A DNA stretch of 44,486 nucleotides from a virus. Positions 1 to 7,915 of the stretch are shown in pieces. The translations under genes were made by a program, and so were the position numbers. Under the pieces are notes generated by a model. It saw only the letters and a program-made list of their open reading frames with translations. It searched no databases and was not told the DNA's origin. Each line of letters opens with the position of its first letter. Within the stretch, counting starts at the first letter, position 1. The stretch covers positions 1 to 44,486 of the IMG/VR virus record IMGVR_UViG_3300043778_000012, one strand, 5' to 3'.

Positions 1-127
1 CGCGATTCCGCGCCGGCCTGTTCGAGGACTTCCAGCACCTTTGTGATGTTGCCGTTATCGTCCACCATCGCGCGGACGAGATTGCCCGACGCGTCACGCA
101 GGATTTTTTCCATTTCTTGAATACCCT
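1..127. repeat. Terminal direct repeat, left copy (circle junction)
   Basis: These 127 bases are identical to 44360-44486. The sequence is internal to the capsid gene, and reading frames continue across it, so the repeat marks the closure of a circular map rather than a packaged terminal repeat. The exact length of 127 is a common maximum assembly k-mer, which supports an assembly origin. Confidence 0.95.
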
Positions 128-761
128 TCGGGCTTCCCGGTTGTTGATTCTGCGGGTGATTGTCCGTCCGCTTTGCGTGCTTTTCCTCCCGTGGGATTTC
201 CGGCGTGCGCCCGAAACCCACGTCATCGTCAGCCGGCACGGATACGGCTGAGACTTCGAACGGCTGCCATTCCGTCACCAGGTACATGTCGTCCTGGTCT
301 CGGGTTTCTTCCAGGCGCATGCCGTTCACCAGGTATCCGACCGATACCTTGGTGACGATCTTGTCGGCCACGTCCTGCATCATCTGTTCGCCGGCCGGCG
401 AGCGACTGAAGCGCACGACGGCGCGCCCCTTGCGGTCGTTGTCAACGCGCGCAGTGCCGGGCTCGATGACGCCGCGCTGGTCGTTCCAGTCGTGCATCCA
501 GAGGAAGGGTGCGCCGTTGTTCAGCCGCGACAGGTCAGCCGCGCCAGGGGCGTGCGACAGCTTTTCGATGCCGAACCAGCGCGGCACTTCCGCGTCTTCC
601 GAACTGAACGACAGTTCGGCGGTGCGGGCTTCCAGGTCCACGACGCCCAACTCGGCGATCCGCCGCAGGCCGCCGCGCTCGCGGATTTCGTGCATGCGTT
701 CGGCAAGCTTGTTCGACTGCGACGCGCCGCCGTCGCGCGTCATCATGCGGTGATTGTTCAT
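1..761 (-). CDS. Prohead protease domain of a protease-major capsid fusion (N-terminal part)
   Basis: The ATG at 761-759 opens a frame with no stop down to base 1. It is in phase with the capsid frame (648 bases, 216 codons, upstream of the capsid-only ATG at 113), so the two join into one protein of about 671 residues on the circle. Residues 40-185 look like an HK97-type prohead protease: the candidate catalytic His is H90 (in FLWMHDWND) and the Ser is S140 (in TKVSVGYLV). The protease matures the procapsid by cutting the scaffold part of the capsid protein. The start overlaps the portal stop as ATGA. Residues 189-194 (EIPREE) come from a dispersed repeat. Protease-capsid fusions are a known phage class; the fusion here is read directly from the frame. 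Confidence 0.9.
   Translation of the reverse strand, partial: MNNHRMMTRDGGASQSNKLAERMHEIRERGGLRRIAELGVVDLEARTAELSFSSEDAEVPRWFGIEKLSHAPGAADLSRLNNGAPFLWMHDWNDQRGVIEPGTARVDNDRKGRAVVRFSRSPAGEQMMQDVADKIVTKVSVGYLVNGMRLEETRDQDDMYLVTEWQPFEVSAVSVPADDDVGFGRTPEIPREEKHAKRTDNHPQNQQPGSPKGIQEMEKILRDASGNLVRAMVDDNGNITKVLEVLEQAGAES
183..203. repeat. Dispersed palindromic element, copy 1 (inside protease)
   Basis: TTCCTCCCGTGGGATTTCC on the plus strand. It encodes PEIPREE on the minus strand, in the low-complexity tail between the protease domain and the capsid part. Its core TCCC-GT-GGGA is a small dyad. Other copies are at 2977, 6914, 35270 and 40616. Confidence 0.85.
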
Positions 762-2341
762 TGTTTCGGTTCCTTGCCCTGGGAAACGTCGCCCTTGCTC
801 GGCGCAGCTTCGGGAGCGGGCGCAACGCCCATGATGATGTTGACGATGGTTTCGGGGATGCCGCTGGACTTCATCAGCTCGATATCGTCCGCGATTTCCT
901 TGAAGATGGTTTCGGGATCGTGGCCGCGTTCGCGGATGACTTGCGACGGCGACGTGATCCCGCCGCGAATTTCCGTAATCTTCGCCGTGGCGTCCGACTT
1001 CGGGTCGATCCATTCCCATCGGCGCGGCTGCCAGTGAACGTTCCGGTACGCGGCGATGCGCGAAGCCGGCAGCGGCTTGCCGTCCTTCTTTACGATCAGG
1101 TTCGACAGCAGCGCGATTTTCAGCCACTCGCCATAGACGGGCATACACAGGCCCTCAATCAGCCACGTCTGCAACTCTTTCCAGTTGTCGCGCTCGTCCA
1201 CCTTGCCGTCACGGATGGACGAGAAATTCACGCCTTCCAGGTCGTTCGCGAGACCGTTGTACGCCACGCCCATGCCGGCACCAGCGCCGCGCAACATGGC
1301 CTTGTTGAACACGGCGAATTCGCCACTGGGGTACTGCGGATTCCATTCCGCCAGGTCCGCGCCTTCGGGCAGCTCGTGGAACGACAGCGGCTCGGCGTTG
1401 ATGCTGCCGGCCACATCCGTGTCTTCATCAGCTTCCGGGCCGAACCCTTCGGAGTACTTGATGAAACCCATTTTCGATGCGGATGCGCGCGCGTTCTGCA
1501 CGGCCGCATCCTCGAATCCCGCCAGGTGATGCAGGCGGAACAGACTGGTAGCAGCCCACGGGATGCCGCGCCGCTGGCTCGCCCATTCCGTCACGAAACC
1601 ATGAATGATTTCGTCGGCGGGGATGCGCACGAAACCCTTCCCGCTGACGCTGTAGTAGAAATACGCGTCCCACTCGTCCGTGCTAGTGAAGTGGTAGGCA
1701 ACCGGCTTGCCGTAGCGGGTGAATTCGATGCCCTGGCGGATGAAATGGCCGTTTTTGCCGAAATTCGAATCCTGGTAGCGAACGGGCAGGCGCTGCGGGT
1801 CGATGACTTGAAGCGCGAAACCGAATTTACCCGCATCAGCGCCGTACACCTTGCGGACGATGTATTCGCCGTCACGCGATGCGTGTTCGATGGCGAGTGA
1901 CTTAACGCCACGCCATGTCAGCTTCCCGGTAACATCGCAGTTTCCAGCCAGGCCCCATTCGTCCCACGCATCCTCAATCGCGGCGTTCGCGTTCTTGTCC
2001 GGCTTCCCGTTCGCGAGCGTTGATTTCACCTGCAGCCGAACGCCGTGATGCCCGACGATGTTCTGGCGGCATCGGCGCACAAACGCGCGCATGTAGTCGT
2101 TGTTCGACCACTGTTCGCGCGAGCGCGCCACTAGCGCCGGCTGGCGCAGCGTAATGAATTCGTCAATCGGAGTGGGAATCGAACCCCACTTGTCGTTCGG
2201 GTCGACAAACGACGCCTTGAACAGGCCCGCGAGCGAGCGCGCGAACTTCCGGCGACGCGTGGCCGGCCCCATGTCTGACATCGGCGCGCCAGCGATGGGC
2301 TGCGCAGCGGCAGTGCGCTTGCCGAAGAAAGGAATTTTCAT
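758..2341 (-). CDS. Portal protein (lambda gpB-like)
   Basis: This 527-residue protein is a lambda-family portal, forming the dodecameric ring at the capsid vertex through which DNA is packaged and to which the tail joins. The start MKIPFFGK at 2341 is chosen because it overlaps the previous gene's stop as ATGA; a longer upstream frame runs to 2458 but only shadows that gene. Family-like stretches include SASKMGFIKY, the AEPLSFHELPEGADL region and a WDPxYPSGEF-like segment. Its stop overlaps the protease start (ATGA at 758-761), so translation of the head module is coupled. Confidence 0.9.
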   Translation of the reverse strand: MKIPFFGKRTAAAQPIAGAPMSDMGPATRRRKFARSLAGLFKASFVDPNDKWGSIPTPIDEFITLRQPALVARSREQWSNNDYMRAFVRRCRQNIVGHHGVRLQVKSTLANGKPDKNANAAIEDAWDEWGLAGNCDVTGKLTWRGVKSLAIEHASRDGEYIVRKVYGADAGKFGFALQVIDPQRLPVRYQDSNFGKNGHFIRQGIEFTRYGKPVAYHFTSTDEWDAYFYYSVSGKGFVRIPADEIIHGFVTEWASQRRGIPWAATSLFRLHHLAGFEDAAVQNARASASKMGFIKYSEGFGPEADEDTDVAGSINAEPLSFHELPEGADLAEWNPQYPSGEFAVFNKAMLRGAGAGMGVAYNGLANDLEGVNFSSIRDGKVDERDNWKELQTWLIEGLCMPVYGEWLKIALLSNLIVKKDGKPLPASRIAAYRNVHWQPRRWEWIDPKSDATAKITEIRGGITSPSQVIRERGHDPETIFKEIADDIELMKSSGIPETIVNIIMGVAPAPEAAPSKGDVSQGKEPKQ

Positions 2342-2877
2342 CGTTCGCTGAATTTCACAATGATGGGCTTGCCCCAGCGCGGCGAATTGCGCTCGCGGCG
2401 AACCTGGGTAGCGTAGTAGGCGCGCAGCTTCAGCAGGTCGGCGATGGGCGTGCGCCACAGCTCGCGGTTGTTGATGGTGTAGCGCTGCTGGTCCATCGTC
2501 GCGCGCTTCGCAATCACGGCGTCGATGGCCGCCAGGGCGATGGCTGCCTGGCTGCGCCCGTCGTATGACTCCGTGATGCTCGCCAGGTCGGGCGCGACAG
2601 CCAGCTGGCCGCCGCCCGCGTCCATCAGCGCGCTGCCCTTGCTCGCACGCAGGCTATACCAGTACGTGCCAGTCTCCCACGTTTCCGTCGTTGCGGCATC
2701 GGCCGCGAAAACGTGCGCAGTGCCGTCAGCGGTCGCCGTCAGGTCGAGCGCTTGCGGGCCGCGCAGGATCGCGCGCAGCGTCCAATCCGGTGCCGGATAG
2801 GCGGATGCGGTCACGACGGCCTGAAAATCCAGGCCAGCCGTGATCTGAGCGGGAAGGGCAGTAGCGCAGCGCGTCAT
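2338..2877 (-). CDS. Head-tail joining protein, gpW-like C-terminus
   Basis: A 179-residue protein between large terminase and portal, the place of lambda gpW. The C-terminal part (about 110-179) is helical and ends in a basic segment (QVRRERNSPRWGK), as gpW-like connectors often do. The N-terminal 100 residues look beta-rich (WTLRAILRGP, TGTYWYSLRAS) and are not part of classical gpW. The start lies 3 bases after the terminase stop and the stop overlaps the portal start. The order supports a head-completion role; the family assignment is tentative. Confidence 0.7.
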   Translation of the reverse strand: MTRCATALPAQITAGLDFQAVVTASAYPAPDWTLRAILRGPQALDLTATADGTAHVFAADAATTETWETGTYWYSLRASKGSALMDAGGGQLAVAPDLASITESYDGRSQAAIALAAIDAVIAKRATMDQQRYTINNRELWRTPIADLLKLRAYYATQVRRERNSPRWGKPIIVKFSER

Positions 2878-2880
2878 CGG

Positions 2881-4965
2881 TCACCATTTGGTGGCCCATG
2901 TGCCGCCTGGCCGTCTGGCTTTCATGGCACGCTTGGACCGAATAATGCGATCATTGTCCTGATGCGGCGGCGGCTGTTCCTCCCGTGGGATTTCCGCTTG
3001 TTTGTTGTCGTTTGCGACGACTTCGCGGACATTTTCCAGCGTTTCGTTCAGTTTTACGGCCGTTTCTGCCGTGCGCTTCGCCCATTGTTCTCCGGTCTCA
3101 GCACTGCGCACCGCTATGCGCAGCCGTTCTGCAATGCGTTTAAACGACGGTTGCATGATCTTCAGCGCGGCATACGCGTACACGCGGCAATCCAGCCGTT
3201 CGTTGCGGTCGCGGTCGTTCTTGACCCACTTCCGCACGGGCTGCCCCTTCACGTAGTGCACCGTCAGTCGTTCGGCGGTCAGCTGCTTGAAGTATTCTTC
3301 GTTCCAGTCGTCAGCCAGCGGGAAGTGGCAGAAGCCAGGGCCGGGGTTCGCCTGCGCAAGTCGGCGCATCACCACCAGCTTGGCTTCGTCCACGCCGACG
3401 CGGAAGAGGTCCGTGAACTTCGATCGTTTTTTGCCGGTCTGTTTGCGGTGCGGCTTTTCCACCACGGGAATGCCCCATCCGCCCAGGCCCTTGATGCCGA
3501 AGATGCGGCGGCCCGTCTTCCCACGCAGCCAGTCGTAAGCCGCTTGCGTCATGCCGCCAGTGCCGCCCGTGTCCACGCATGTGCCCTCGATGCGCAGCAT
3601 GGCACCGCTTTCGTGCCGGTACGTGTTCGCCAGCACGTCTTCCAAGTCGCTCCACACGTCGGGCATCGTCGGGTCGCCGTACAGCACGCCCGTTTCGATG
3701 GACCATGATTCCTCGCCGAAGCCCCAGGCCACCACCTCATATTCCAGGCGGTCGTCCTGCATGTCCACGCCGCACGACAGCCACAGGGCATTCATCGGCA
3801 CCTGGGCGGCGTACTCTTCGCGGCGCGACAGCAGACTGTCGGGGTCCGCCTTGTCGCCGGCAGCGAACGGCCAGCCCAGCGACACGTTCACGAACGACTG
3901 CAGGTCGCCCAGCGCCAGCTTGTCCAGATACGACTGCACAATGTCGCGCAGCCGCCGGAACGTGGACGCCATTTCGGGCGCGTGGAACGACGCGTGACCC
4001 TTGAACGGCCTCGCGGCGATCCATCCGCCGCCGACGCGCTCAGCGTTGCGGATGGCCGCGATGCGCTGACCATCGTCCCACAAGCTACCGCACGCGCCGC
4101 ACGTGTACATCGCCGTGTCGGGCTCGTGGTCCTTGCCGAAATCCTTTTCCGCGTCATCGACGCCCGTGGACTGACGCCCAGTCCAGTGCACGTTCTGCCA
4201 GCGGAAATACTGCAGCTCGCCGCAGTCGGGGCAGCGGACATGCCAGCGACGCTGATCTCCAGCCAGAAAACCCTTGTAGATGCGGCTCGTTTCCAGATCG
4301 ACCGGCGTACTGCTGCGAATGTCCAGGCGGTCGTCGCCGAACGTTGCCGAACGCTGCGCCAGCAATTCAAGGAAGTCGCCTTCGGGCGTCACATCATAGC
4401 CATCCACTTCATCGGCTTGCGTGACGGGGGCCGAACGGCCGCGCGCTGTCTTCGGACTGCCGGCCCAGCTGAACATCAGCCAGCCGCCGATGTAGGAAAT
4501 CATGCGGCCATTGTTCACGCCCTGTCGACCGCGCGGCTTCGCCATTTTGCGCGCGATCTTCGGATTCGCTTCCAACATCGGCTTTAGCTTCGTTTCCTGG
4601 AACGTCGCCATATCGCCTTCGGACGGCTGCGCCATGATCTGGCTGCGCGGTTCGTGGTCGATGTAGTAGCCGGTAATGCACTGCTGACAGGTCGTCTTGC
4701 CCGTCTGCGCGGCCAGCATCAGGTCCATGCGGCGCATCCCGGGTTCTTTAATCGCATCAAGGATGCCGCGCTGAAGCGGCGCGTTGTCGAAATTGATCAG
4801 GCCCGGAATCTTGTTGCCGACCGGAATGCGAACGTTCTTTTCTGCCCACACGGACGGCAGCATGTCGGGCGGCGGCACCAGGTTTTCTGCGGCGCGGCGC
4901 GTGCCGGCGACGACAGCGCCCCAATTGCTGAACTGATCAGCTGGATTCGTCTTCATCGTCTTCAT
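2881..4965 (-). CDS. terL: Terminase large subunit (lambda gpA type)
   Basis: A 694-residue packaging motor. Walker A is AAQTGKT at about 85-91 and the Walker B-like acid run is ADEVD at 184-188; a zinc-ribbon-like pair (CPDCGE, then CGACGS) lies near 250-295. The C-terminal half holds the nuclease region with acidic residues (for example CVDTGGTGG). The gpA family cuts cos sites and drives ATP-dependent packaging. The start overlaps the small subunit by 29 bases; a second ATG three codons in is possible. Near residue 650 the tail carries VANDNKQ directly followed by EIPREE, two peptide motifs scattered through this genome. Confidence 0.95.
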   Translation of the reverse strand: MKTMKTNPADQFSNWGAVVAGTRRAAENLVPPPDMLPSVWAEKNVRIPVGNKIPGLINFDNAPLQRGILDAIKEPGMRRMDLMLAAQTGKTTCQQCITGYYIDHEPRSQIMAQPSEGDMATFQETKLKPMLEANPKIARKMAKPRGRQGVNNGRMISYIGGWLMFSWAGSPKTARGRSAPVTQADEVDGYDVTPEGDFLELLAQRSATFGDDRLDIRSSTPVDLETSRIYKGFLAGDQRRWHVRCPDCGELQYFRWQNVHWTGRQSTGVDDAEKDFGKDHEPDTAMYTCGACGSLWDDGQRIAAIRNAERVGGGWIAARPFKGHASFHAPEMASTFRRLRDIVQSYLDKLALGDLQSFVNVSLGWPFAAGDKADPDSLLSRREEYAAQVPMNALWLSCGVDMQDDRLEYEVVAWGFGEESWSIETGVLYGDPTMPDVWSDLEDVLANTYRHESGAMLRIEGTCVDTGGTGGMTQAAYDWLRGKTGRRIFGIKGLGGWGIPVVEKPHRKQTGKKRSKFTDLFRVGVDEAKLVVMRRLAQANPGPGFCHFPLADDWNEEYFKQLTAERLTVHYVKGQPVRKWVKNDRDRNERLDCRVYAYAALKIMQPSFKRIAERLRIAVRSAETGEQWAKRTAETAVKLNETLENVREVVANDNKQAEIPREEQPPPHQDNDRIIRSKRAMKARRPGGTWATKW
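2977..2996. repeat. Dispersed palindromic element, copy 2 (inside terL)
   Basis: TTCCTCCCGTGGGATTTCCG, encoding AEIPREE in the C-terminal tail of the large terminase. It is in the same frame as the copies in the protease and the Mor-like activator, and lies next to an ANDN-coding 12-mer (3004-3015). Confidence 0.85.
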
Positions 4966-5440
4966 CGTCGGGCGGCGTCAGCTCGGCGGCGGCGGCCTGT
5001 TCAAGGGCGGTCACCAGCTCGGCGCGCAGCTTCTGTTTAAACGTGCTTTCGTCCGTCTCGCCAAGCAGCTGCAGCACCGCGCGCTGCGGCACGTTCAGCA
5101 CGTTCTGGCGGATAGCGGCCATCAGGGCGGCCTGGGCGCGCTCGAATTCGGCGATGGGTGCCACCAGGGATTTGGCTTCGGCCAGCGCCAGTTCGGCCTG
5201 CTCCATCTTCGCCCGCGCAGTGCGCTTTTCGATTTCCTTGATGTCGTCCGTTGCGCCGCCGGCAGCGTCAACCTGCACCTTCACGCGCCATGCGACGACT
5301 GCCGCCAGGTCGAACGCCCATTCCACGCCCTTGGACCCGGATGTTACAACCGGCATACCATCTTTCCGCCAGCGGTCGATGGTCGGCAAACTCACGCCTA
5401 GCGCGGCTGCAAGCTCGGTTCTGTTCAGCGTTTTAGCCAA
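4937..5440 (-). CDS. terS: Terminase small subunit (Nu1-like)
   Basis: A 167-residue protein. Its N-terminal helix-turn-helix (LNRTELAAALGV, TIDRWRKDGMP) matches the Nu1-type winged helix that binds cos DNA; the middle is a charged coiled coil (about 75-110) and the C-terminus is acidic (DDEDDEDESS). It recognises phage DNA and recruits TerL. A GTTTAAAC palindrome (5035-5042) encodes part of TFKQK, a peptide also found at the start of the ParB-like protein. It is the first gene after the spanins, behind a 176-bp gap that may hold cos. Confidence 0.9.
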   Translation of the reverse strand: MAKTLNRTELAAALGVSLPTIDRWRKDGMPVVTSGSKGVEWAFDLAAVVAWRVKVQVDAAGGATDDIKEIEKRTARAKMEQAELALAEAKSLVAPIAEFERAQAALMAAIRQNVLNVPQRAVLQLLGETDESTFKQKLRAELVTALEQAAAAELTPPDDEDDEDESS

Positions 5441-5616
5441 AATCTATCCCACCGATGGCTGTAATAAATTTTACAAATTAGGGCCACGCAGAGGTCAAGA
5501 CCTGCGGGAATCCTGTCCCCGCCCCCTCCACCCCTCGGGGAGGACCCATTCGCTGTGGTGTTTTCGCAACGTTGCTCGCACGCAACACATCTGCACCACG
5601 ACGATGCACGTACGTA
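5441..5616. other. Gene-free stretch upstream of terS; candidate cos region
   Basis: No gene is visible between terS and Rz. The stretch holds a 9-bp inverted repeat (TGCACCACG at about 5590-5598 with CGTGGTGCA at about 5620-5628), the palindrome GCAACGTTGC near 5567 and a C-rich/G-rich symmetric segment near 5520-5545. In lambda-type phages cos lies just upstream of the Nu1 gene, which is this position. No specific nick site can be identified by eye. Confidence 0.35.
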
Positions 5617-6138
5617 TCAACGTGGTGCATCACGATCCTTACGCACCACATCCTGCAATGCCTTCACTTGAATGGCGCACCGGTCAGCGGCGTCGGCGAG
5701 TCGAACAAGAAAGTCCGCATCCGACTGCCGAAGTCCACCTGTACCGGCTGCATCACCGCTGCTGGTGCTGGTGCCAGCTTTGCCGGTGCTGGACACGGTG
5801 CCATGGCCTGCATTGCAGGTGAAACGCTGCCGCAGCCTGACATTGCCAGACTGCAGGTCAGCAATGGTGCGATCAGAAACAGTTTTCGCATCGCTCAATT
5901 CCTTTTGATAGTTCGCATCCAGGGATGCCATGTCAGCGACGCGCTTCGCTTCGGTATCGCGCGCCGCCTGTTCAGCCTCGGCGCGCTTTGCATTCGCGTC
6001 TGCCAGGGCCTTGTCGTGCGCGGAGTTGATCCTGCTGACTTCAGCAACGCGCGCCATGTGTTCGACGTGATGGCCGAACATGAATGCGCCGAACAACAGC
6101 GCGATTGCGGCCACCAGGCCGATTGCGTAGCGGATCAT
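5617..6138 (-). CDS. Rz: i-spanin Rz
   Basis: The chosen start MIRYAIGLVAAIALLFGAF at 6138 overlaps the endolysin stop as ATGA and gives 173 residues; a longer frame to 6183 is unlikely. It has one N-terminal membrane segment (about 4-22) followed by a periplasmic charged coiled coil (about 30-95), the usual layout of an inner-membrane spanin. With Rz1 it would disrupt the outer membrane in the last step of lysis. Confidence 0.88.
   Translation of the reverse strand: MIRYAIGLVAAIALLFGAFMFGHHVEHMARVAEVSRINSAHDKALADANAKRAEAEQAARDTEAKRVADMASLDANYQKELSDAKTVSDRTIADLQSGNVRLRQRFTCNAGHGTVSSTGKAGTSTSSGDAAGTGGLRQSDADFLVRLADAADRCAIQVKALQDVVRKDRDAPR
5664..5891 (-). CDS. Rz1: o-spanin Rz1 lipoprotein, nested in Rz
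   Basis: This 75-residue frame lies wholly inside Rz in another frame. It has a lipoprotein signal with lipobox LAMSGC (C20 lipidated) and a proline/alanine-rich mature part, typical of Rz1. It would sit in the outer membrane and pair with Rz across the periplasm. Confidence 0.88.
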   Translation of the reverse strand: MRKLFLIAPLLTCSLAMSGCGSVSPAMQAMAPCPAPAKLAPAPAAVMQPVQVDFGSRMRTFLFDSPTPLTGAPFK

Positions 6139-6656
6139 TGTGCCCCCATGCATTGATGAAAGCGGGCCTGCTGACGCGTCCACACACCAGGACAGCGCCG
6201 ATTCCCCGGAGTCGAACAGTCATACCCAGCGACGAAACGGTAATGCAGCAAGTCAGCACACGCCTGGGCATACTTCCCCGCGATCACGTCACGCCGCATG
6301 CTCGACTTGCGCCAGTTGCCGATGCCGTACTGCCCGACGAAATCCAGGTACACATCGTATTCGGCCTGATACAGCCGCGTGTCCGGCGGAAGTGACGCAC
6401 GAAAATCGTTTTCGTCCTTCGCCATGAGATTGCGAGCCAACTGGGCGGCGCGGGGACGAGTGATGGTATCGCCCATCTTCACGGGCGCGCCATTCTCGTA
6501 ATGCGTCGAACCATGCCCGATAGTCGGCACGTCGCCCTTGACGGGGATCACAGCGTGGTCGGTGAACCCTTCACGGGTTTGCCACGTCGTGAATGCGGCG
6601 GCACTGACAGTCAGCGCCGCGATGATGATGCGCTTACGCGGGGTCGGCATCGTCAA
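6135..6656 (-). CDS. SAR endolysin, GH24 lysozyme
   Basis: A 173-residue muramidase. An N-terminal weakly hydrophobic segment (about 9-24, IIIAALTVSAAAFTTW) without a cleavage site suggests a signal-anchor-release domain, so the enzyme would be exported by Sec, held inactive on the membrane and released on depolarisation. The catalytic Glu is E29 in TREGF, and GDVPTIGHGST supplies the downstream active-site residues. The start overlaps the holin 3' end by 23 bases and the stop overlaps Rz. Confidence 0.92.
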   Translation of the reverse strand: MTMPTPRKRIIIAALTVSAAAFTTWQTREGFTDHAVIPVKGDVPTIGHGSTHYENGAPVKMGDTITRPRAAQLARNLMAKDENDFRASLPPDTRLYQAEYDVYLDFVGQYGIGNWRKSSMRRDVIAGKYAQACADLLHYRFVAGYDCSTPGNRRCPGVWTRQQARFHQCMGAQ

Positions 6657-6861
6657 CCCCGAACGTTTTCGGCTTCAACCAGCCACGCCATACGCAGAAT
6701 GGGCGCATGAGATGACGCCATACCCATTCGCCGATCAGCATTGCCGAATACATCGCCGCAAGGAACGCGGCGAACTCACCCCAGCTTGATACCCCGATGG
6801 CGGCGAGTGCCCCCATCAGCTTCGCCGCGAGGAACGGCGTTTGCCCCGATTGCTGGTCCAT
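6634..6861 (-). CDS. Holin (class II-like)
   Basis: Starting at MDQQSGQTPF (6861, preceded by AAGGGCG) gives 75 residues; an earlier ATG at 6891 is possible. Two hydrophobic stretches (about 17-30 and 31-50, ending AMLIGEWVWRH) and a basic tail fit a small holin that times lysis. It overlaps the 3' end of the Mor-like gene and the start of the endolysin, in the usual holin-endolysin-spanin order. Confidence 0.78.
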   Translation of the reverse strand: MDQQSGQTPFLAAKLMGALAAIGVSSWGEFAAFLAAMYSAMLIGEWVWRHLMRPFCVWRGWLKPKTFGVDDADPA

Positions 6862-7312
6862 TGACACGCCCTTGATTTCGAATGGGCGCATTGTCGTTCG
6901 CTGGTGCGGAAATTTCCTCCCGGGGGATTTCCGCTCTCACATTTCGAACGTGCCGATCAGTCACGCCGACGATTGCAGAAATGTGCGCGGTCGACATTCC
7001 GGCTCGACACATATCCGCGATTATTCTATCCCTGTAATTCCTGTAAATCTCGCTGCAGTTCGCTGGCCTGAGGATTTCGCCACCGAAGTGCTTGCACAGC
7101 TTCACGGCGTCATTCCATCCCAGTATGCGCACCAGCTCGTGCCCCAGAGTGAGGCGCTGAACGGTCGGCACGTAGAGGATGACTTCCGATTGCTTCGCGC
7201 CGGGATAGCGCTTGTCACGGCGTTCACATCGCGGCAGTTGCCCCACGAGATACAGCGCACGTTCACGCCCAATCACGTCAGCTAACTCCTGCACGCTTTT
7301 CGGTAATCGCAT
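6776..7312 (-). CDS. Mor/C-family transcription activator
   Basis: A 178-residue protein. Residues 8-80 resemble the Mor dimerisation domain (LADVIGRERALYLVGQL, then LYVPTVQRL, GHELVRILGW, HFGGEI) and 90-125 form the HTH (MCRAGMSTAHISAIVGVTDRH). Mu Mor and C activate middle and late promoters. Being first in the leftward block of lysis and morphogenesis genes, this protein probably switches on late transcription. The C-terminal tail carries EIPREE (128-133) and ANDN (138-141), both dispersed motifs, and looks disordered. Confidence 0.85.
   Translation of the reverse strand: MRLPKSVQELADVIGRERALYLVGQLPRCERRDKRYPGAKQSEVILYVPTVQRLTLGHELVRILGWNDAVKLCKHFGGEILRPANCSEIYRNYRDRIIADMCRAGMSTAHISAIVGVTDRHVRNVRAEIPREEISAPANDNAPIRNQGRVNGPAIGANAVPRGEADGGTRRHRGIKLG
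6914..6934. repeat. Dispersed palindromic element, copy 3 (inside Mor-like gene)
   Basis: TTCCTCCCGGGGGATTTCC, one mismatch from the other copies. It encodes AEIPREE just after the HTH of the activator. An ANDN-coding 12-mer (6890-6901) follows 12 bases away. Confidence 0.85.
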
Positions 7313-7680
7313 ATCACCCCCATTAATTCACGACGCTTGTCAACTTGTGGGATTGTACATGCTTCGCGAGTCGCGGGACAGCGACATGGGACTAACTTGG
7401 GACCAAGGGACAAGTGGGACAACGATTCCTAAAGACCCCCTAGGCGTTAAATCACGATCTATCACTCTGCATCATCGTGTGCGGCTATATCTCTATAGCC
7501 TCCTTTATTATTTTATTCTCTTGTCCCAAGTAGTCCCAAAGGGAGGATAGCCTTACTGGATAAGGGTTTGCCGTGGGACAAGCATGAAAATTTCTTGTCC
7601 CACGTGGGACCAACGTTGGTCCCAAACGAAAAACGCGGACACATGGTCCGCGTTGTCGCTTGCCGCCGCCTGCCTGGATG
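7313..7680. other. AT-rich gene-free control region with GGGAC iterons
   Basis: About 370 bp with no credible gene. It contains 11 copies of GGGAC or GTCCC in 249 bp: forward at 7375, 7388, 7399, 7407, 7416, 7575 and 7606; reverse at 7523, 7533, 7597 and 7619. Several lie in larger dyads (TTGGGACCAA; the 7595-7625 block). An AT-rich patch with CTTTATTATTTTATT sits at 7502-7518, between the clusters. This could be a replication origin with iterons, or a multi-operator control region for the late activator. Confidence 0.6.
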
Positions 7681-7905
7681 CTATCCGCGCGCCGCTTCCT
7701 CATGCGTATCCGCGCGGTGATAGCCGACTGCTGAAATCAGATCACGCCGGATGTGCCATTCCTTCACCGCCCGACCGTGGTCAATCTCCAGGACCGGCAT
7801 CACCCATGGCGGCACGTTCTTGTTGTCGCCGCTACAGTCAATGCCGTTGATCTCCTGACCGTTCGACAGAATCACCGTCACTGTGGGTTCTAGGCGCTTG
7901 CTCAT
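7681..7905 (-). CDS. Hypothetical protein, 74 aa
   Basis: The start MSKRLEPTVTVIL at 7905 is favoured over an upstream ATG at 7950. The sequence is soluble, with a beta-like start (TVILSNGQEINGIDC) and an acidic/basic C-terminus. It is the last gene of the early leftward cluster that begins at the operator near 10711. I do not recognise the family. Confidence 0.6.
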   Translation of the reverse strand: MSKRLEPTVTVILSNGQEINGIDCSGDNKNVPPWVMPVLEIDHGRAVKEWHIRRDLISAVGYHRADTHEEAARG

Positions 7906-7915
7906 GGCTGTCTCG

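Noticed and set aside
1-127. True packaged direct terminal repeat
   Set aside because: The repeat is inside one continuous gene, matches a common k-mer length and lies away from terS, so an assembly overlap of a circle is more likely.
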